55,589 nucleotides of DNA from Rhizophlyctis rosea (GCA_027596075.1 JADGJC010000276.1:1-55589); one strand, 5' to 3'. Shown: positions 32,617-44,696, counted from the first letter of the stretch. A program made the numbers and translations. The notes: generated by a model not told the origin, from the sequence alone.

Positions 32617-35251
32617 TTATTGCAATTGTTGCGCCCTCCGTCGATAGAAGAGGACGTATGCGGAAGGACCATCAAGCTCTTTAAAGTTCCCATTGCAAAG
32701 AGTCACTCTGCCATCGTCTTTGCGATACCAGCATCCATCCTGTGCCAGACAACACGGGCAGAGAAGGTGTCAAGAAGGTATCAGTGAAGGAAAATAATTG
32801 TGTTTTGCAAGTCAACTCACATCAAAATTCAATGTATGAGCGAGATAATGACCACCACTAAAGGTGCCGTAATGATTCGAGATACCAAACAAGTCATACG
32901 ATACCGTTCTACCGTTGGCATCGATGATGTTGCTTAGTACGTTGTTTGGGAGTTGGAGGTCTTGAATTGGGAAGTGGATGCATGTTTCGAGCTTGTAGAT
33001 GCGGTTGTACTTGTTTCCGAATCGTTTAAAATCTGATCATGTGTGTTGGTCACTTCCTAAAACCTCAAACATGAACTGGCGGCAAATAGCGCTTACGGAT
33101 GACCAGAATCTGTGGCAGACGAAGAATCCTAAACCTTTGCGTGGAATGCGTTTCTTTGCAAGACTCACAGGTGTAGTCGGGGAGCCCAAGCTCCTCGCCC
33201 AGATATGTCAGGCAATCGTAAAGTGTGGAACGCACATGAGAGGACGATTCTGATGGACGAGATGCTGAAGGAGAGCTGGCAACATCCTGCAAGAGCATGA
33301 TGGTAAGCCACAATGCATCACAGCCATTCACCAGGGTGAGTTTGGACAACGTACCTCAGGGATCGCTAACGACAAATCCCAAAAAGGTTCATACTGAATG
33401 GACTTGTACCCGCATTTTGAGCAAGTTATCATGCTTTCAAACTGTCCGCCAAAGAGATCTGGTATTGAGCACAATTAGCTACAATTGGTATATGTTGTCG
33501 AGCTGCATTGATAGGGCGCCCAGCCAATTAGTCAAACCATACCCCAAACAAAACTGCTAGTGTATGCGCGATGCCTGTTCCAAGCGAGGAGAGCCTTTTC
33601 TGATTCACTTGTTGCCGATGGACAGGAGCCGCCCATTAACTTTGATTCACCACGGTAGCAGATAAAAGCTGATTGAAGTGTAACTCACTTAACTCACCTC
33701 AAGTCCGTTGCATTCTTATCCGTGTAAGTGAATTTCGGTGGTTTATTGACCCGATTGAGTTCATCATTGAGGCCATCCATCAGGAAGCGAAGCAATTCTG
33801 ATTGAAAGAATGTACAAACGGGTAAGAGGGAACAGTCCATCAACGAAGAATGTTGCTTTGCCGGGCAACACCCACCATGAGCATCTTCTTGACTAGTAAC
33901 ATGGTCGACCAGGCAAATCGATAAGTCATTCACCAGAATCGTGCATATTCAGCAAGTCCTCTTACCCATAGTCACTGAGTTGCACTGCCCATTGTCCAAT
34001 CTTCTCCTTCAGTGGCCTTGGATTGATCATGCTCATGCTCGCACCCGCCATCACATCTTTCAAGAGGTTGGCAAATGCTGTTCGATTGACCGATTAACCG
34101 ATCATCCTACGAAGTGCTCTGTTACGGCATGGGTTCTTACCTTGCACCAATTGACCCTTCATCGTATTGGTCCGATTAATCTCGTCCTTGTAAGCATTTG
34201 AGAGGAAGTAGCTGTATACACCAAGGAATGAGTGTTCCTGACATACTGCAGCACAAAAACCTTGCATGCTTACCCAACGAGATCTGGACATGCGAACATG
34301 CATTGTAGGATCGAATTCATGTAGCACTGGTGGACAGTTTGAATCAAAATATTGCATATATGTTGATGATCAGCACATACCGAGTTTCCGAGGTTCCTCA
34401 AACCTACTATTGCACGCGGGGGATGATGTGGGCCTGGTTGATACTTTTTGAAGGGTGAGAACAATTCTCAAAATACCCCTTCCCTCCTCTTACCTTTGAA
34501 CAAGCATACTGCTTTCCATTATCCATAATCAAGAGCTTATGGATCTCAGGATGAATAGGCCTTGCTACGGACAACGCAGTGAGGGATCGGCGTGCAATGG
34601 GTGATGACCACCCAGAGATCGATAAAGGAGGGAGGTCGACGGGAGCAAAACTCGATAAGGAACCATGTGAACCAACATCAAAATGCTTATGTGCGTGGAT
34701 TTGTAGACTGGATATTGCTCGACTGAGGCTTTTGGAGCCCGTAACATCGGATGCCTTTGGGCGAGTCGGCGCCGCAGTGTGCACTTCACGTTTTCCAGAT
34801 GAGACCGCGCGGGAGGACGATTCCGCCTTATGGATTGGTTTTGATGCTTGACGGTCATTCACGCGTAGCGGCCAGGGACGGGAGCGCCGAGCTGCACGGG
34901 AAGACTCATTTGCAATGAATGTTGGATCACGTGAAACATAGCCATAGTTGCGGGAGACCACGGTTGATGGTTTCGCCGCTGTGATTCCAGTGGCATCTGA
35001 TGGATGTGTAAAGCTCCACCATCATGTGTATTTCAGGTGATAACTTCTGTCATACCTGTAGGTGGTAGCTTGTCTTTGACACTTTTTCTTAAAATGCGAC
35101 CCACATCCCATTCTACAGGACCAGTCTTGAACCCGGTCGACACAACTCGCTTCTTCATGCCGTGATTGCCAATGGCATATGAGCTGTATGTGGACTCCTT
35201 CAACGGATACACAGCGCCTTCGTACACCTTTCCGCCAATAGATGTGGACAT
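32617..35251 (-). CDS. Ubiquitin-specific protease (USP/UBP family)
   Basis: A cysteine deubiquitinase of the USP family. The likely start is at 35251 (MSTSIGGKVYEGAVYP). About 190 residues of Ser/Arg-rich linker precede the catalytic domain. The Cys box is AIVGLRNLGNS joined across an intron to CYMNSILQCMFACPDLVG. Then come SNAYKDEINRTNTMKGQLV, DAHEFLRFLMDGLNDELNRV and PDYTCESCKETHSTQRFRIL. The His box reads SNHYGTFSGGHYLAHTLNF, and the terminal exon YRKDDGRVTLCNGNFKELDG-PSAYVLFYRRR ends at the TAA at 32617. Cys and His are both present. The layout (N-terminal linker plus C-terminal USP) recalls yeast Doa4/Ubp or animal USP2/8/21, and I cannot choose among these. Internal exon limits are approximate. 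Confidence 0.85.
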
Positions 35252-35968
35252 GGCCTCTGCTAGAAAGCGGCCACATGCGCGAGATCGATGAATTCGAAGC
35301 TGGATTTGGGAATTTATGATAGAAATCACGGTGTAAGACTTTGGGTGTGCAGAATACGCTGCTTGTGAAAGAGTATTCCCACATAAGAAAGGACCCAGGA
35401 ATTGGCTGTTCTTGAAAATGGAGGAATGAGATTGATTAGATTGAACCAGGGTGGAAACTGTCAGCTTGACGCATCCACCAGAAATCAGGGTCCAGAAGAC
35501 TTGAATATTGGGGTGAGGCAAAGTTTGCTCACTGTGCCGCCCATTCGGGACCATGCCACATTCGAGGGAGCGAACTGACATACACTTTCATACACTATTA
35601 CGATTCGACATGGCATTGACTCGCAAAAGTGCTTGCTGCATGATGGAAGCAATCATGTACTCCACACAGTTATGATGTAACTCGCTTGAATCAGTTTAGA
35701 GTGGTTGCTGGAGAAAATAGAAGTGTTGTGGTCGAACCCAATGCGCGTAGACAACCTTATTATTCTTCATGATAGCCGCACATTTGTGTAGGGTTTCCTG
35801 TGTGTGCCACATCAATGACCCAGAACCAGTACCAGGACTAGGCAGTTATATTCTCGGGGTAAAAATTCCGCGCGAACTCAGACATACTGCAAAGCACCAG
35901 AGTCCTTCCCGTACGGTGTCTGCTGTGGTTTGATTTGCCTATCCGGTCCCAAAAAGTATCGACCGGCG
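35252..35968. other. Upstream flank of the USP gene, no gene seen
   Basis: A minus-strand open frame extends upstream from the USP start to 35,581, but the added residues have no conserved look. The region probably holds the USP promoter and, to the right, the boundary of the pseudogene cluster. Confidence 0.4.
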
Positions 35969-36256
35969 TCATGTAAGCCACATAGACCCATCAACGTCCG
36001 CCCCCGCCGCTGATTTACGACTATCAAGCAATTCCGCATCCACTCCACGCAAATTCACCCGCATAGGAATCGCTTTGGTAACTTTTCTTTCAAACTTAGC
36101 CGGGTCAACACGCATAAGATCCTTCACGGTGTCATTATGGTCAGGTCGATTGCCGCACTTCTGACAGGATGTGAAACTGCAATCCGCAAATATTTGGGTA
36201 GGTTCGCTGCTGGTGCCAGTCCGCCCTTCGCATTTACAGCACCGCGCGCTCCTCAT
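35969..36256 (-). pseudogene. DNMT5-like fragment: RING/zinc-binding region between methyltransferase and SNF2 parts
   Basis: A minus-strand open stretch of 95 codons with a Cys-rich core, CKCEGRTGTSSEP, then CSFTSCQKCGNRPDHND, then FERKVTKAIPMRVNLRG. From memory this matches the zinc-binding segment and following FxxxLKxALPMR-like block of fungal DNMT5-type proteins (cytosine methyltransferase-RING-SNF2). It ends at a stop, and no SNF2 helicase motifs follow toward lower coordinates. The USP gene lies there instead, so the gene is truncated. The family call rests on eye alignment to remembered sequences. Confidence 0.5.
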
Positions 36257-36264
36257 GCATCCTG

Positions 36265-36560
36265 CAATATCTTCCCTACTCTAACCACTAGCCGTAACAT
36301 GAAAGACATGGCGATGACGGTTGAAAATGACGCCAGCTGTTTATCCCATCTTATCCCCATAGTTCACCATCCAACTGCTAGGGCGCTGAGAATGAGGACA
36401 ACCAAAAAGACCAAAAGCTTGTTTAGTAATGCAGCAACCTCGCCTCCATTAACAGATTCTCTACGTAGACATACGGCACGACCATAGCACGTTGCATCCA
36501 AATGAAAAAAGTGCGCTCCTTGGTTAAAAAACCTTCTGGGTTGGGTGGTGGGCCACCAGC
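36265..36560 (-). pseudogene. VTC-type DUF202 membrane-domain fragment
   Basis: Reading the minus strand, one frame gives NPEGFLTKERTFFIWMQRAM, close to the FFANERTFLxW entry of DUF202 domains in VTC (vacuolar polyphosphate polymerase) subunits. Downstream the similarity continues only when frames are switched: ILSALAVGW, then NYGDKMG, then STVIAMSFMLRLVVRV. These match the GGLGVGLLNFGDKIG...FTFVAMGTMIYAL pattern of VTC1. Stops (TAG and TAA) fall in each frame, so the domain is dead. It sits between the two DNMT5-like pieces. The normal family role is polyphosphate synthesis at the vacuole. Confidence 0.55.
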
Positions 36561-36692
36561 GGCTGCCGTGGCAGGCTTCGAAGCGCCCTTTGGTTCCTTC
36601 TCCTTCTCCTCAATGATATCGTCATGGGCAAGATCCAACGGTTGCGCATCTAGCATCTCTTCCCCGATAACCGTTTGAGCATCAGCGGAAAA

Positions 36693-36935
36693 CTATGACC
36701 GTTTGATGGATTTCGCCGATGCGGATCCGGGCGTCAAGAGCTTGTTGGCAAGGATCAAGGCTGAAATCATGCAGGTTCCGACGACTGTTGATGTCATGGC
36801 GTTTCCGGCAAGGTCGGCCAAGTTATCTTGCGACTCGCGGGTTAGGATCAGCTCGTTGATAGGTAGACCTTGCAGAGACAATGCTTCAAGACCGATGAGG
36901 GGTCCGCCGCAATGGCTTACGGTAGGCGATCATGG
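36693..36935 (-). pseudogene. DNMT5-like fragment: C-terminal motifs of a C5-cytosine methyltransferase
   Basis: A minus-strand stretch reads GGPLIGLEALSLQGLPINEL, then LTRESQDNLADLAGNAMTST, then VVGTCMISALILANKLL. This is the target-recognition-to-motif-X part of a cytosine-5 methyltransferase; GNAMTSTVVG corresponds to the GNAV/GNAM motif. The wording is closest to fungal DNMT5-type enzymes. The catalytic PC motif and the AdoMet-binding motifs are absent upstream, where the kinase fragment lies instead, so this cannot be a working enzyme. The frame ends at a stop at 36,693. Confidence 0.6.
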
Positions 36936-36944
36936 AGGGGGGTA

Positions 36945-37730
36945 TGCAGTTCTGATGTCACGATGGATGACACCTTTGGAATGTGAGTGCTGAAGCCCTT
37001 CCAGTGTCTATGTAGAGACTAACCTTCTGACAAACCGCCGCAATCTGCCCCTCCGTCATGAAATTACTTCTTACACAATCCGTCAACGACCCTTCTTCCA
37101 TGTACTCCGTAATCATCTTAGGAATCGAAGGTCCAGCCTCTGTTGAGTCCATATGCCGACATGCTTTCTTCACACTCACCGGTAGATCTCCCCTTCACAA
37201 GAAAATATCAATGAAATTCACGATATGCTTATGCTTCGAATCTTTCATAACCCAAATCTCATCGATGATCAAATCCTTCTTCGGCTGTAGCTCAAGATGG
37301 GTCTGCTTGATTTCAGCTGCGTTGTTCGAATCAACTTGATAGGCCGTGAAGACACAACCAAAATTTTCGCTGGATTCGCCGGGTTACATATTGTCCTCAA
37401 CCGATCAATAATGTCATCAGTCGTAGTTGCGGCCAGGGTTTTCTGCCTAGGTCGAGCTAACCCATCCACACCCACTACAGGCGGTGGCGCCTCCTCCCCT
37501 TCCTCTTCTTCGGTCGAGGGGGTGAAAGGGGAGTTCCCGCCAGCATCGACGGGAGGGTTTCGACTCAAAGCTGGGTTTTGCTGCAAATTTTTTGGTGGGT
37601 TTAGGTGAGACGGGGGGTCCGCCGTGTGAGACCTTTCCCACAAGTGTACCACTCTTCCCCGTTGGACCAGTGTGGAATCCGCGAGCGGATGGTAGCGAAC
37701 GTTGAAAACTCCAGTCAGTGATAGCATGAT
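36945..37730 (-). pseudogene. PAK/Ste20-family protein kinase pseudogene
   Basis: Pieces of a p21-activated kinase in order on the minus strand: TTDDIIDRLRTICNPANPAK (PAK pre-kinase linker), AEIKQTHLELQPKKDLIIDE with the VAIK-like Lys, VMKDSKHKHIVNFIDIFL, YMEEGSLTDCVRSNFMTEGQ with IAAVCQK, and LEGLQHSHSKGVIHRDI. The pieces lie in different frames. The Gly-rich ATP loop expected between NPANPAK and AEIKQ is missing. About 18 residues unlike the family replace the segment before ITEYMEEG. An intron relic of only about 18-20 nt sits between VCQK and LEGLQ. Similarity stops right after HRDI, so the DFG and APE regions are absent. Clearly dead. Confidence 0.75.
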
Positions 37731-39146
37731 GAGGAATGTTGCCTACTGCTTCGCACAGCTGCACGGGCTGCTCTGATTGCAGATGGAGGGAGCAAGTGGT
37801 GATCTGCCAAAGCGGGGGCTCGAAACCTGTTGAGAGAAAGGTTGCACAAGGCATGGAGTGCACCACCTGGACGCCACCGACTTAGGCGGAGTTGTGGGAC
37901 GCTTTGAACAGGAAGACTGGCACAAGCTCACGGTGTTTGGCGAGCAGAAGTTTAACTCCCTTGCAGATGACCATACGCAGTGCACTGTCGTTGACAACTC
38001 TTTACTACATCAACATTGATAACCTTCATTGGAAACAACATTGTATTGAATATGGTACATAGTCACACGCTCTATCTAATTCTTGTGAAAGGGGGGAAAG
38101 GTTGGCTCTGTCTTTACAGGGGCTTGCCACCCTCATGACAAATTGTCATGGCGACATTACAGCCTCCGCCCAGACTGCCCCGCGGACCGAGGGTCGTGTA
38201 GAGAAGGTGCCTACAATGGCGAAGAAAGGTAAACCCGAGGACGTCCGACGCAGAAACGGAAGTTACGTACCTTGAAGGGTTTTCGCGACGAGGATGACAA
38301 AAGTTATGTGTCCGTAGGCGCAACACCAGGTAAAGATATAAAGAAGAGGAAGAGGGGAATTGAGTCAGTATATGTTCACATGCAATATGAATGAAGACTC
38401 CTCAAAAGCGGATCGTCAAGTCCCCGGTTACCGCAGAGATCATGTTGCAACCGCTTGTCCTACTGATCAGATATCGTGTTTCCACGACCCATAAGGCGAA
38501 TAAGCCGCCGGATCCTCATACTTCGGCCTGAAGGCTACTCCCTGGCACCTCGCCCAAAGACCACGCAGATGTTTATTCCCGGCAAGCCGTGGACACCAAC
38601 AATGGCCCATGAGATTTGGTTTCCCAACAATCCAAATGAAGAAGAGAATCTATTCCCTTCTCTTGCCGTTCAAACGACGGAATGCATAACCAGCGAACCT
38701 ACATACCTTTGGAAATGTCTCGAGAGGGGATGGAGGTGTGCTCAGGTGGATGGATGGATGGATGGATCACGACGGACGATGGATGTATGAAGCGCAATGT
38801 GAACGAGGAGGCACGCATGAGCAGGTTGAGTGTGAAAAAAAGAAGAGAACGAGAGAAGAATGATTCTCAGTCAGGAGGGGGCGCTTCCCATGATATAGCC
38901 CTCGTGAGGGCGATCGCCGATCTTTGAGGCTTGTGACAGATGTTATGAGCTTCAGGGTCACTTGGTTATGTCAGCGAGGGGCTTGATCAATGATCTTATC
39001 AAGATTACTACGGCACAGATGGACCTGGCATGCTGTCAGTGGGGGTTTGCTGACCGATCTCACTTCAAAGTTCAAAGAGCTCATTTTCCAACGTCGAGAA
39101 CAGCGGGTTACGAATTACCAGCTGAAACCAGAAGGGTGTTTTGCGT
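37731..39146. other. Intergenic/degenerate region upstream of aminoacylase
   Basis: Short minus-strand open frames between 37,740 and 38,330 may be further decayed sequence from the pseudogene cluster, but I recognise no domain. From 38,400 to 39,146 I see no gene. The last few hundred bases should include the aminoacylase promoter. Confidence 0.4.
38747..38767. repeat. (GGAT)n microsatellite
   Basis: Five consecutive GGAT units in non-coding DNA. Confidence 0.8.
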
Positions 39147-41515
39147 ATGCTATTGCAAATGGCTCAAGGTATGCCGAACTCACGGTGGTATCGTGGAGTT
39201 CGGGTCCATTTGCTATGAAAACGTTTCAAGAGTGGCACAAGTAAAACGTCCTGTCAGAACACGTCGCCGTCACACACTTCCGCGAATACCTCAAAATAAA
39301 GACGGTCCAACCCAATCCCGACTATGCCCGCGCATGCCTATTCCTCGAGCGTATTGCAAATGAACTCCAGCTCCACTTTCGCACTGTAGAGGTCAGCTAT
39401 GCGCCACACCCTCCTCACTGTTTGTTTACACTTGACTGAACTCAGAGAGATTTGGCTGACTCTTCCTTGTATTCCCCATGAAGTTTGCAGCAGGGAAGGT
39501 ATGGCTCCAAAATTTTAGAATCGGAAGATATGGTGTTTTACATGGACATCAATTGGAAAGCCCATATGCATTTTGACTTGGAACGGCAGCGAACCATCTT
39601 CGCAATCGTTGATGCTCAACAGTCATACTGATGTTGTTCCAGTTAGTGAGGTATCGTCAATATATTCTTGGCATGATCTGGCTTGGCACTCAGGATGCCT
39701 CTCTATAGGATAAATGGAAATATGACCCTTTTGCTGCTATCAAGCTCGAGAACGGTGACATCGTTGCGCGGGGGTGAGACACTGGAAGGAAAACGCAACT
39801 GGGGCATGAAAACTTATTCAGCGTAGGTCGCAAGATATGAAATGTGTTGGAATTCAGTACTTGGAGGCTATCAGGATACTTAAACAAGCTGGCAAGACAC
39901 CGAAGCGGACTAGTAAGTCAATTGTGTGTAATCCTCCTGCCCGACCTTCTGACCGTTTCGCCGCTTTGTAGTTCACGTTACTTTTGTACCTGATGAGGTG
40001 ATTGGTTCATGTGATAATGCTGCAGACATTATTGTTCATTTTGCGTCTACTAATCCTCATATGACACTGAAGGAGATTGGTGGGAATGATGGAATGCGAG
40101 GCTTTGTGCAGTCACAGGAATTCCGAGATCTAAACATTGCCTTTGCGCTAGATGAAGGTTTGCGATCTGCCTGGATCTGTTGTTAGGGTCACTAGGATGT
40201 CTGAACGAACTGTCCACAATGTGCAGGCTTAGCAAATGAGGGAAGTAACTACAAAGCATACTATGGGGAACGAGCTCCTTGGTGGATCCGTGTCAAAGCC
40301 ACAGTAAGAACTTCTACTATTCACATGTGCCTATGTGCCAGTCTTCCCGCATCACTCACAATATAAAACCAGGGCTTGGCAGGACATGGAAGTCGATTTA
40401 TAGAACCAAATGCAACAATCCGTTTGGTAAGAACAGCGAGGCCTGTTCAAAGGACAATGACTCAGTCTCAGAAAATTATAGATCAGTGTAGTGAATCAAT
40501 TGTTAGCTTTTCGTGAGTCGGAAAAGCTACGATTGCAGTATGGTCGTACAGAGGACGGCCGGAAGTTGACGCTTGGGGATGTGACTACCACTAATTTGAC
40601 CATTTTGAATGTACGTGTGTGTTGTCATTGCCATTTTCATATCAGCATCGAATATGACCTAATAACTTTTGATTTGATACCAGGCGGGAGTTCAGGTAAT
40701 GACAAAATGGGACAGAGCCAAATGCCGTCAGCTAATTTCAGCGTGCAGGTGAACGTCGTTCCTGAAGTTGCTGAGGCATGTGCGTATGAGTTTCTGCAGA
40801 TAAAGCGCTTGAATCACATTGGGGGATGGATACCGAGACTCACTGAGATTGTATTGAGTTCCAGATTTTGACATCCGAATTGCTCCAACTGTGGATCTTC
40901 ATGACTTCAAAGCGCAATTGGAACAATGGTGTTCCGCAGATGGGTATGTTCACATGCCGCCTATTGTGTGTTCTTCAGGCGTGGGCCAGGCATTCATCAT
41001 TGCTCACTCCAGAATTGAATTGACCTTTGTCAACACCTTTTGGAGTAATGCCACAACGAACATAGATGATTCGCATGTGTGGTGGAAAACTTTGAAGGAC
41101 GTGGCCAAAAAACGGTAATGCCATGCTGAACTTCAAGACTTTCCGTATTCTCTGATTTGCAACTGCTGAACTCGTTGTGGGATATAGGGATATTGATTTG
41201 GAGCCAGAAATCTTCCCAGCTGCTACAGGTTACTCTGCGGCTTGCAGCAAAGATATACAAAGTATAGGTTCTCAATCCTCTTTGCGTGCAGACTCTCGTT
41301 TCATTCGCGAAATAGGTATTCCAGCAATCGGAATATCACCCATTAGAAACACTCCCGTTTTATTGTAAGTCTTTTGCGTCAAAAATTTAGAGGCTCTCCA
41401 ATCTAACTTAGCGTCTGTGAATAGGCACGATCATAACGAATTTCTGAATGAGAAGGTATTTTTGGAGGGGCTGGACTTCTATGTGGCGCTGTTGGAGGCG
41501 CTTTGGAATGTGTGA
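39147..41515 (+). CDS. ACY1: Aminoacylase-1 (N-acyl-L-amino-acid amidohydrolase, peptidase M20)
   Basis: Cytosolic zinc enzyme that frees amino acids from N-acetyl amino acids. It has many small exons. I place the start in a 22-nt coding exon, MLLQMAQ (ATG 39147, donor 39169), spliced to EHVAVTHFREYLKIKTVQPN at 39258. The metal motif is LMLNSHTDVVPVSE at about 39,610-39,651. Further on come DKWKYDPFAAIKLENGDIVA, then SQDMKCVGIQYLEAIRILKQ with the metal-binding Asp. FVPDE plus EIGGNDGMRGFVQS across an intron supplies the catalytic Glu pair. GERAPWWIRVKATGLAGHGS is the dimerisation/His region. DFDIRIAPTVDLHDF, LEPEIFPAATD and TPVLLHDHNEFLNEKVF with the final metal His follow. Every catalytic residue can be placed, so despite many in-frame stops (all intronic) the gene looks intact. 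Confidence 0.85.
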
Positions 41516-41886
41516 AGGCAATTTCGTGGAGTGTACGAAGACATTTTTGACAAAGCTGGTGACCATCATGCCATGTTGTGCCAGGCGGGCGAAAAGATTG
41601 CGGTTGTGGGCTCCTCTGAGCAATCTGACTTTCTAGGAACAAAAACTATGCCTGCCATCTCTATGGTTTAACATCATACGGTTTGCTCAGACTCTCACCC
41701 CCACCAAATTGTGTCCGAAATATTGGACGACATAAGTACCATCAGCGGCCACCTGTGCCACACATCCTCATTCCCACTCCGCGGTGTTCCCACTGCGCTG
41801 TGTTCCCACCTTTCCCACTCACTATTCTGCCTCACCACGGAGGACGCTATTCCTACCGGGCATCTTCCGGCCAAACTCTGAAAAAT

Positions 41887-44696
41887 ATGTTAGCGAGCGT
41901 CTCGTCGACTCCTGTAAGAAGGACAAGCAATGTTCATTCTTCTCTATCTTCGCCATACGCTCCCAGCACACCGGCTTCCGCCTCCAAACCGCGAGGGGGT
42001 GCACGCCGGAATCTCAATGCTGTCAACGATGACCGTGAGAAAAGAAAGAGACGGCAGTCCGTGATGGACGATAGGCGCAGGCGACAGTCCCTGCTCTTCT
42101 CACCTGTAGTTGGAGTGAACGGGCAACGCCTATCAGCGGAGGAGCAGCAAAGATCGTTTGACGAGTGGATGAAGATTGCAGCAGATAACGTGAGGCTGCT
42201 CTATGGTGTTGGACGTGTTACGAGCGCTCCTCCTAATATGTTATCGCTGAATTAGAAAATCAATGCGACCAATAGCTGGAACCTTGCTTTGATTGATTAC
42301 TTTTATGATATGACCTTGCTCCGCGAAGGAAACTCTATCAACTTCCAAAAGGCGTCATGCACCCTGGACGGTTGCGTTAAGATCTATACATCGAGGGTTG
42401 ACTCAGTGGATACCGACACCAAGAGGTTGCTCAGTGGTTTGGCAGATAGTGATTCAGGTGAATTCAGAGCCGTGACGCGTAAACGAGTAAACAATAATAT
42501 TCATACGCATGATTCGATCCATCATTACAGCGGACAGAGACAGGACAGGTGAACATGATGCAGAAGAAGACGATGAATCGGAAGGACAAGAGAAACGTCC
42601 CAAGAGAAAGGTGGGTTAGCCGTCAGTGGCGTACCACCAACACTTCATTGAACGCACTACTATGGCGTTGCCAGAGCGCTCGCGCAAGCAACACTCTTGA
42701 GAAAGATGCGTCAGCATTGAATTTGAAAAAATTCGATCTCGAGTTCATGGTTGATCCATTGTTTAAGAAGACGTCTGCCGACTTCGATGAGGGTGGCGCG
42801 CGAGGACTTCTTCTCAACCATCTCAGCATCGCAAAGGACGGAAAAATCATTTTCGATGCCAGTGATGCCACCGCAAGTGGAATGGAAGAAGAGGACGGTG
42901 ACGAAAGCCATGATAAGGATATCCGGAATCAGGAACCGATCGATGTTACTCGTTTGAGAGGTACGTCAGGCCACGAGAATCTTTCATTTAAATTATGTGG
43001 TGATTGAGTTTGACCCATTCCCTTCAGCAATGTTTCTACCTAAGTTGAACATGATCTGGGAACAAGACGTCTGTCCATCCTTGAAATCCTTTGAATTCGG
43101 CAACACCTCTACAACATTCGAATTCGGCCGGTTGGGCGAATCATCTACGTTGGATTCTCAGGAATCTGGGTTTGGAACATACGACGACGCCGCTTATGAC
43201 GACTTCAGTGTCGGTGAGGACGACGACAATGATATCGACGGGACGGGCTATGATGCCGGCGGGGCAGATGGCCTCGGTGCCCTGTTTTCCTTGGCCGAAA
43301 CGGGCATGGGCAATCACCTGCAGGAGAATGAAATCATGATGGGGCCGTCAACCGAAGGGGACAATGTTTTTTCATACTTCGATACGGCCATGTTGAAGAG
43401 TTGGGCAGGCCCTGAGCATTGGCGGGCCACTGCTATGAAAAGTATGCATTTCAACTTGTTCGTAGCGCTTCCGCCATCACATATTCATTCAATCGTTACT
43501 TCGCTTCCCTCCACGCCAGAGCCTGCAAAACCACCCGGCACACCCATGAAACGAGCCCCCAAACCGCGCGACCTTATAAACTTTCTCGATCCTGAAGAGG
43601 TGGACTACAAGGCGCTCTTCGCACCCGCCAAGTCATCCATACAAATGCCAAAGACAACCGAGAGAACGCGAAGTGCTCACTTGTTGCCGGGTGATCAACA
43701 TTTTTCTTCGAAAGATCTACTGCGATTGTTTTTGAAGCCTGATTGCAAGGTATGCCTTGAATAGCTGATGGCTGTTAATGGACGTTGCTGACATACGCGA
43801 CTCATCTCTTAGATCAAATTTCGAAGGAAGGATGGGATGCCTGCTGTTGATACTCTGCAGGGTATGTCATCTAATCTATCAAAAGTATGTCCAAAAATCG
43901 CTTGCAAATACCTAACTTAAACACATTTGGAAACTAAGATGGTCACGTCGACGAAGCCTTCTTCGCCAATCATGAGAATGCTGGCGTGGAAAGGAATGAA
44001 CCAATGGTAAATGTTGAGCAAGATGCAGGTATGTGTGCACATTTTCGCAACGACCCATCATGCCCATGATATATATAATTTTCTACCCTTCCTAGCTGAT
44101 GCTGGCGGTTTCGCGGATTACGACTCGGACTCGGACGCCGACATGGACGACGATATCGACGAGAGCGCCGCTATGCTGGGTGATCACATTTCACCCGGAA
44201 GTAGGGGGGAGGATGTGGAGTACGGTGACCAGCTGGTCGCCGAGCCTCTGAAAGTGAAAGCGGTGCCACTGAAGTACGCTCGGGTGGCCAAGAAGGTGGA
44301 TGTGAAGAGATTGAAAGAGAATATTTGGAGGAAGCTGGTTGATGATAGCGACGAGAAGGTTTGTGTCATTAGATTGAGCTATCTTATTGTACGTGTATGC
44401 AGTGTTGACGTTAACTGAATCTACAATATCATCACTCATAGGAACAAACCATCAGCCCCCCCGCTACCCCAGCTCAAGCACCTCTCCCGCCTCCCACCTC
44501 TTCCGTCGCCGGAACCAAGCAGTTCACCGGTCTGGTCAAGTCGATGGATGGTCTATACACGGAAAAGAAGCGGAAGGATATTTCCGTCGCATTCTGCTTC
44601 ATCTGTCTGTTGCACCTGGCGAATGAACAAGGACTGAATATCGAAGGGGATCACGAGGCGTTGAATGAGCTGTGGGTTTCGCAGCCGAGACGTTGA
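41887..44696 (+). CDS. BRN1: Condensin complex subunit 2 (CAP-H/Brn1 kleisin)
   Basis: The kleisin that bridges the SMC2-SMC4 heads of condensin and so helps compact mitotic chromosomes. Start at 41887 (MLASVSSTPVRRTSNVH). The Ser/Thr-Pro-rich N terminus precedes the N-terminal kleisin block: RRQSLLFSPVVGVNGQRLS and FDEWMKIAADN, spliced to KINATNSWNLALIDYFYDM. Next come FQKASCTLDGCVKIYTSRVD and the Ser/acidic middle. The conserved block around DPEEVDYKALFAPAKSSI is at about 43,590-43,640 and LKPDCKVCLE-type sequence near 43,735. The C-terminal winged-helix region starts after 44,270 with YARVAKKVDVKRLKENIWRK. The final exon, FCFICLLHLANEQGLNIEGD in style, ends ELWVSQPRR at 44,696. Confidence 0.88.

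Noticed and set aside
38990..39244. Open frame upstream of aminoacylase as its first exon
   Set aside because: The frame does not resemble any M20 N terminus. A different frame in the same place supplies a short start exon (MLLQMAQ) that splices cleanly into the conserved EHVAVTHFREYL.
39430..41140. Aminoacylase as a pseudogene because of many stops
   Set aside because: All stops fall in segments bounded by GT-AG sites. After removal, HTDVVPV, SQDMK, FVPDE-EIGG and the final HDHNE all read in order.
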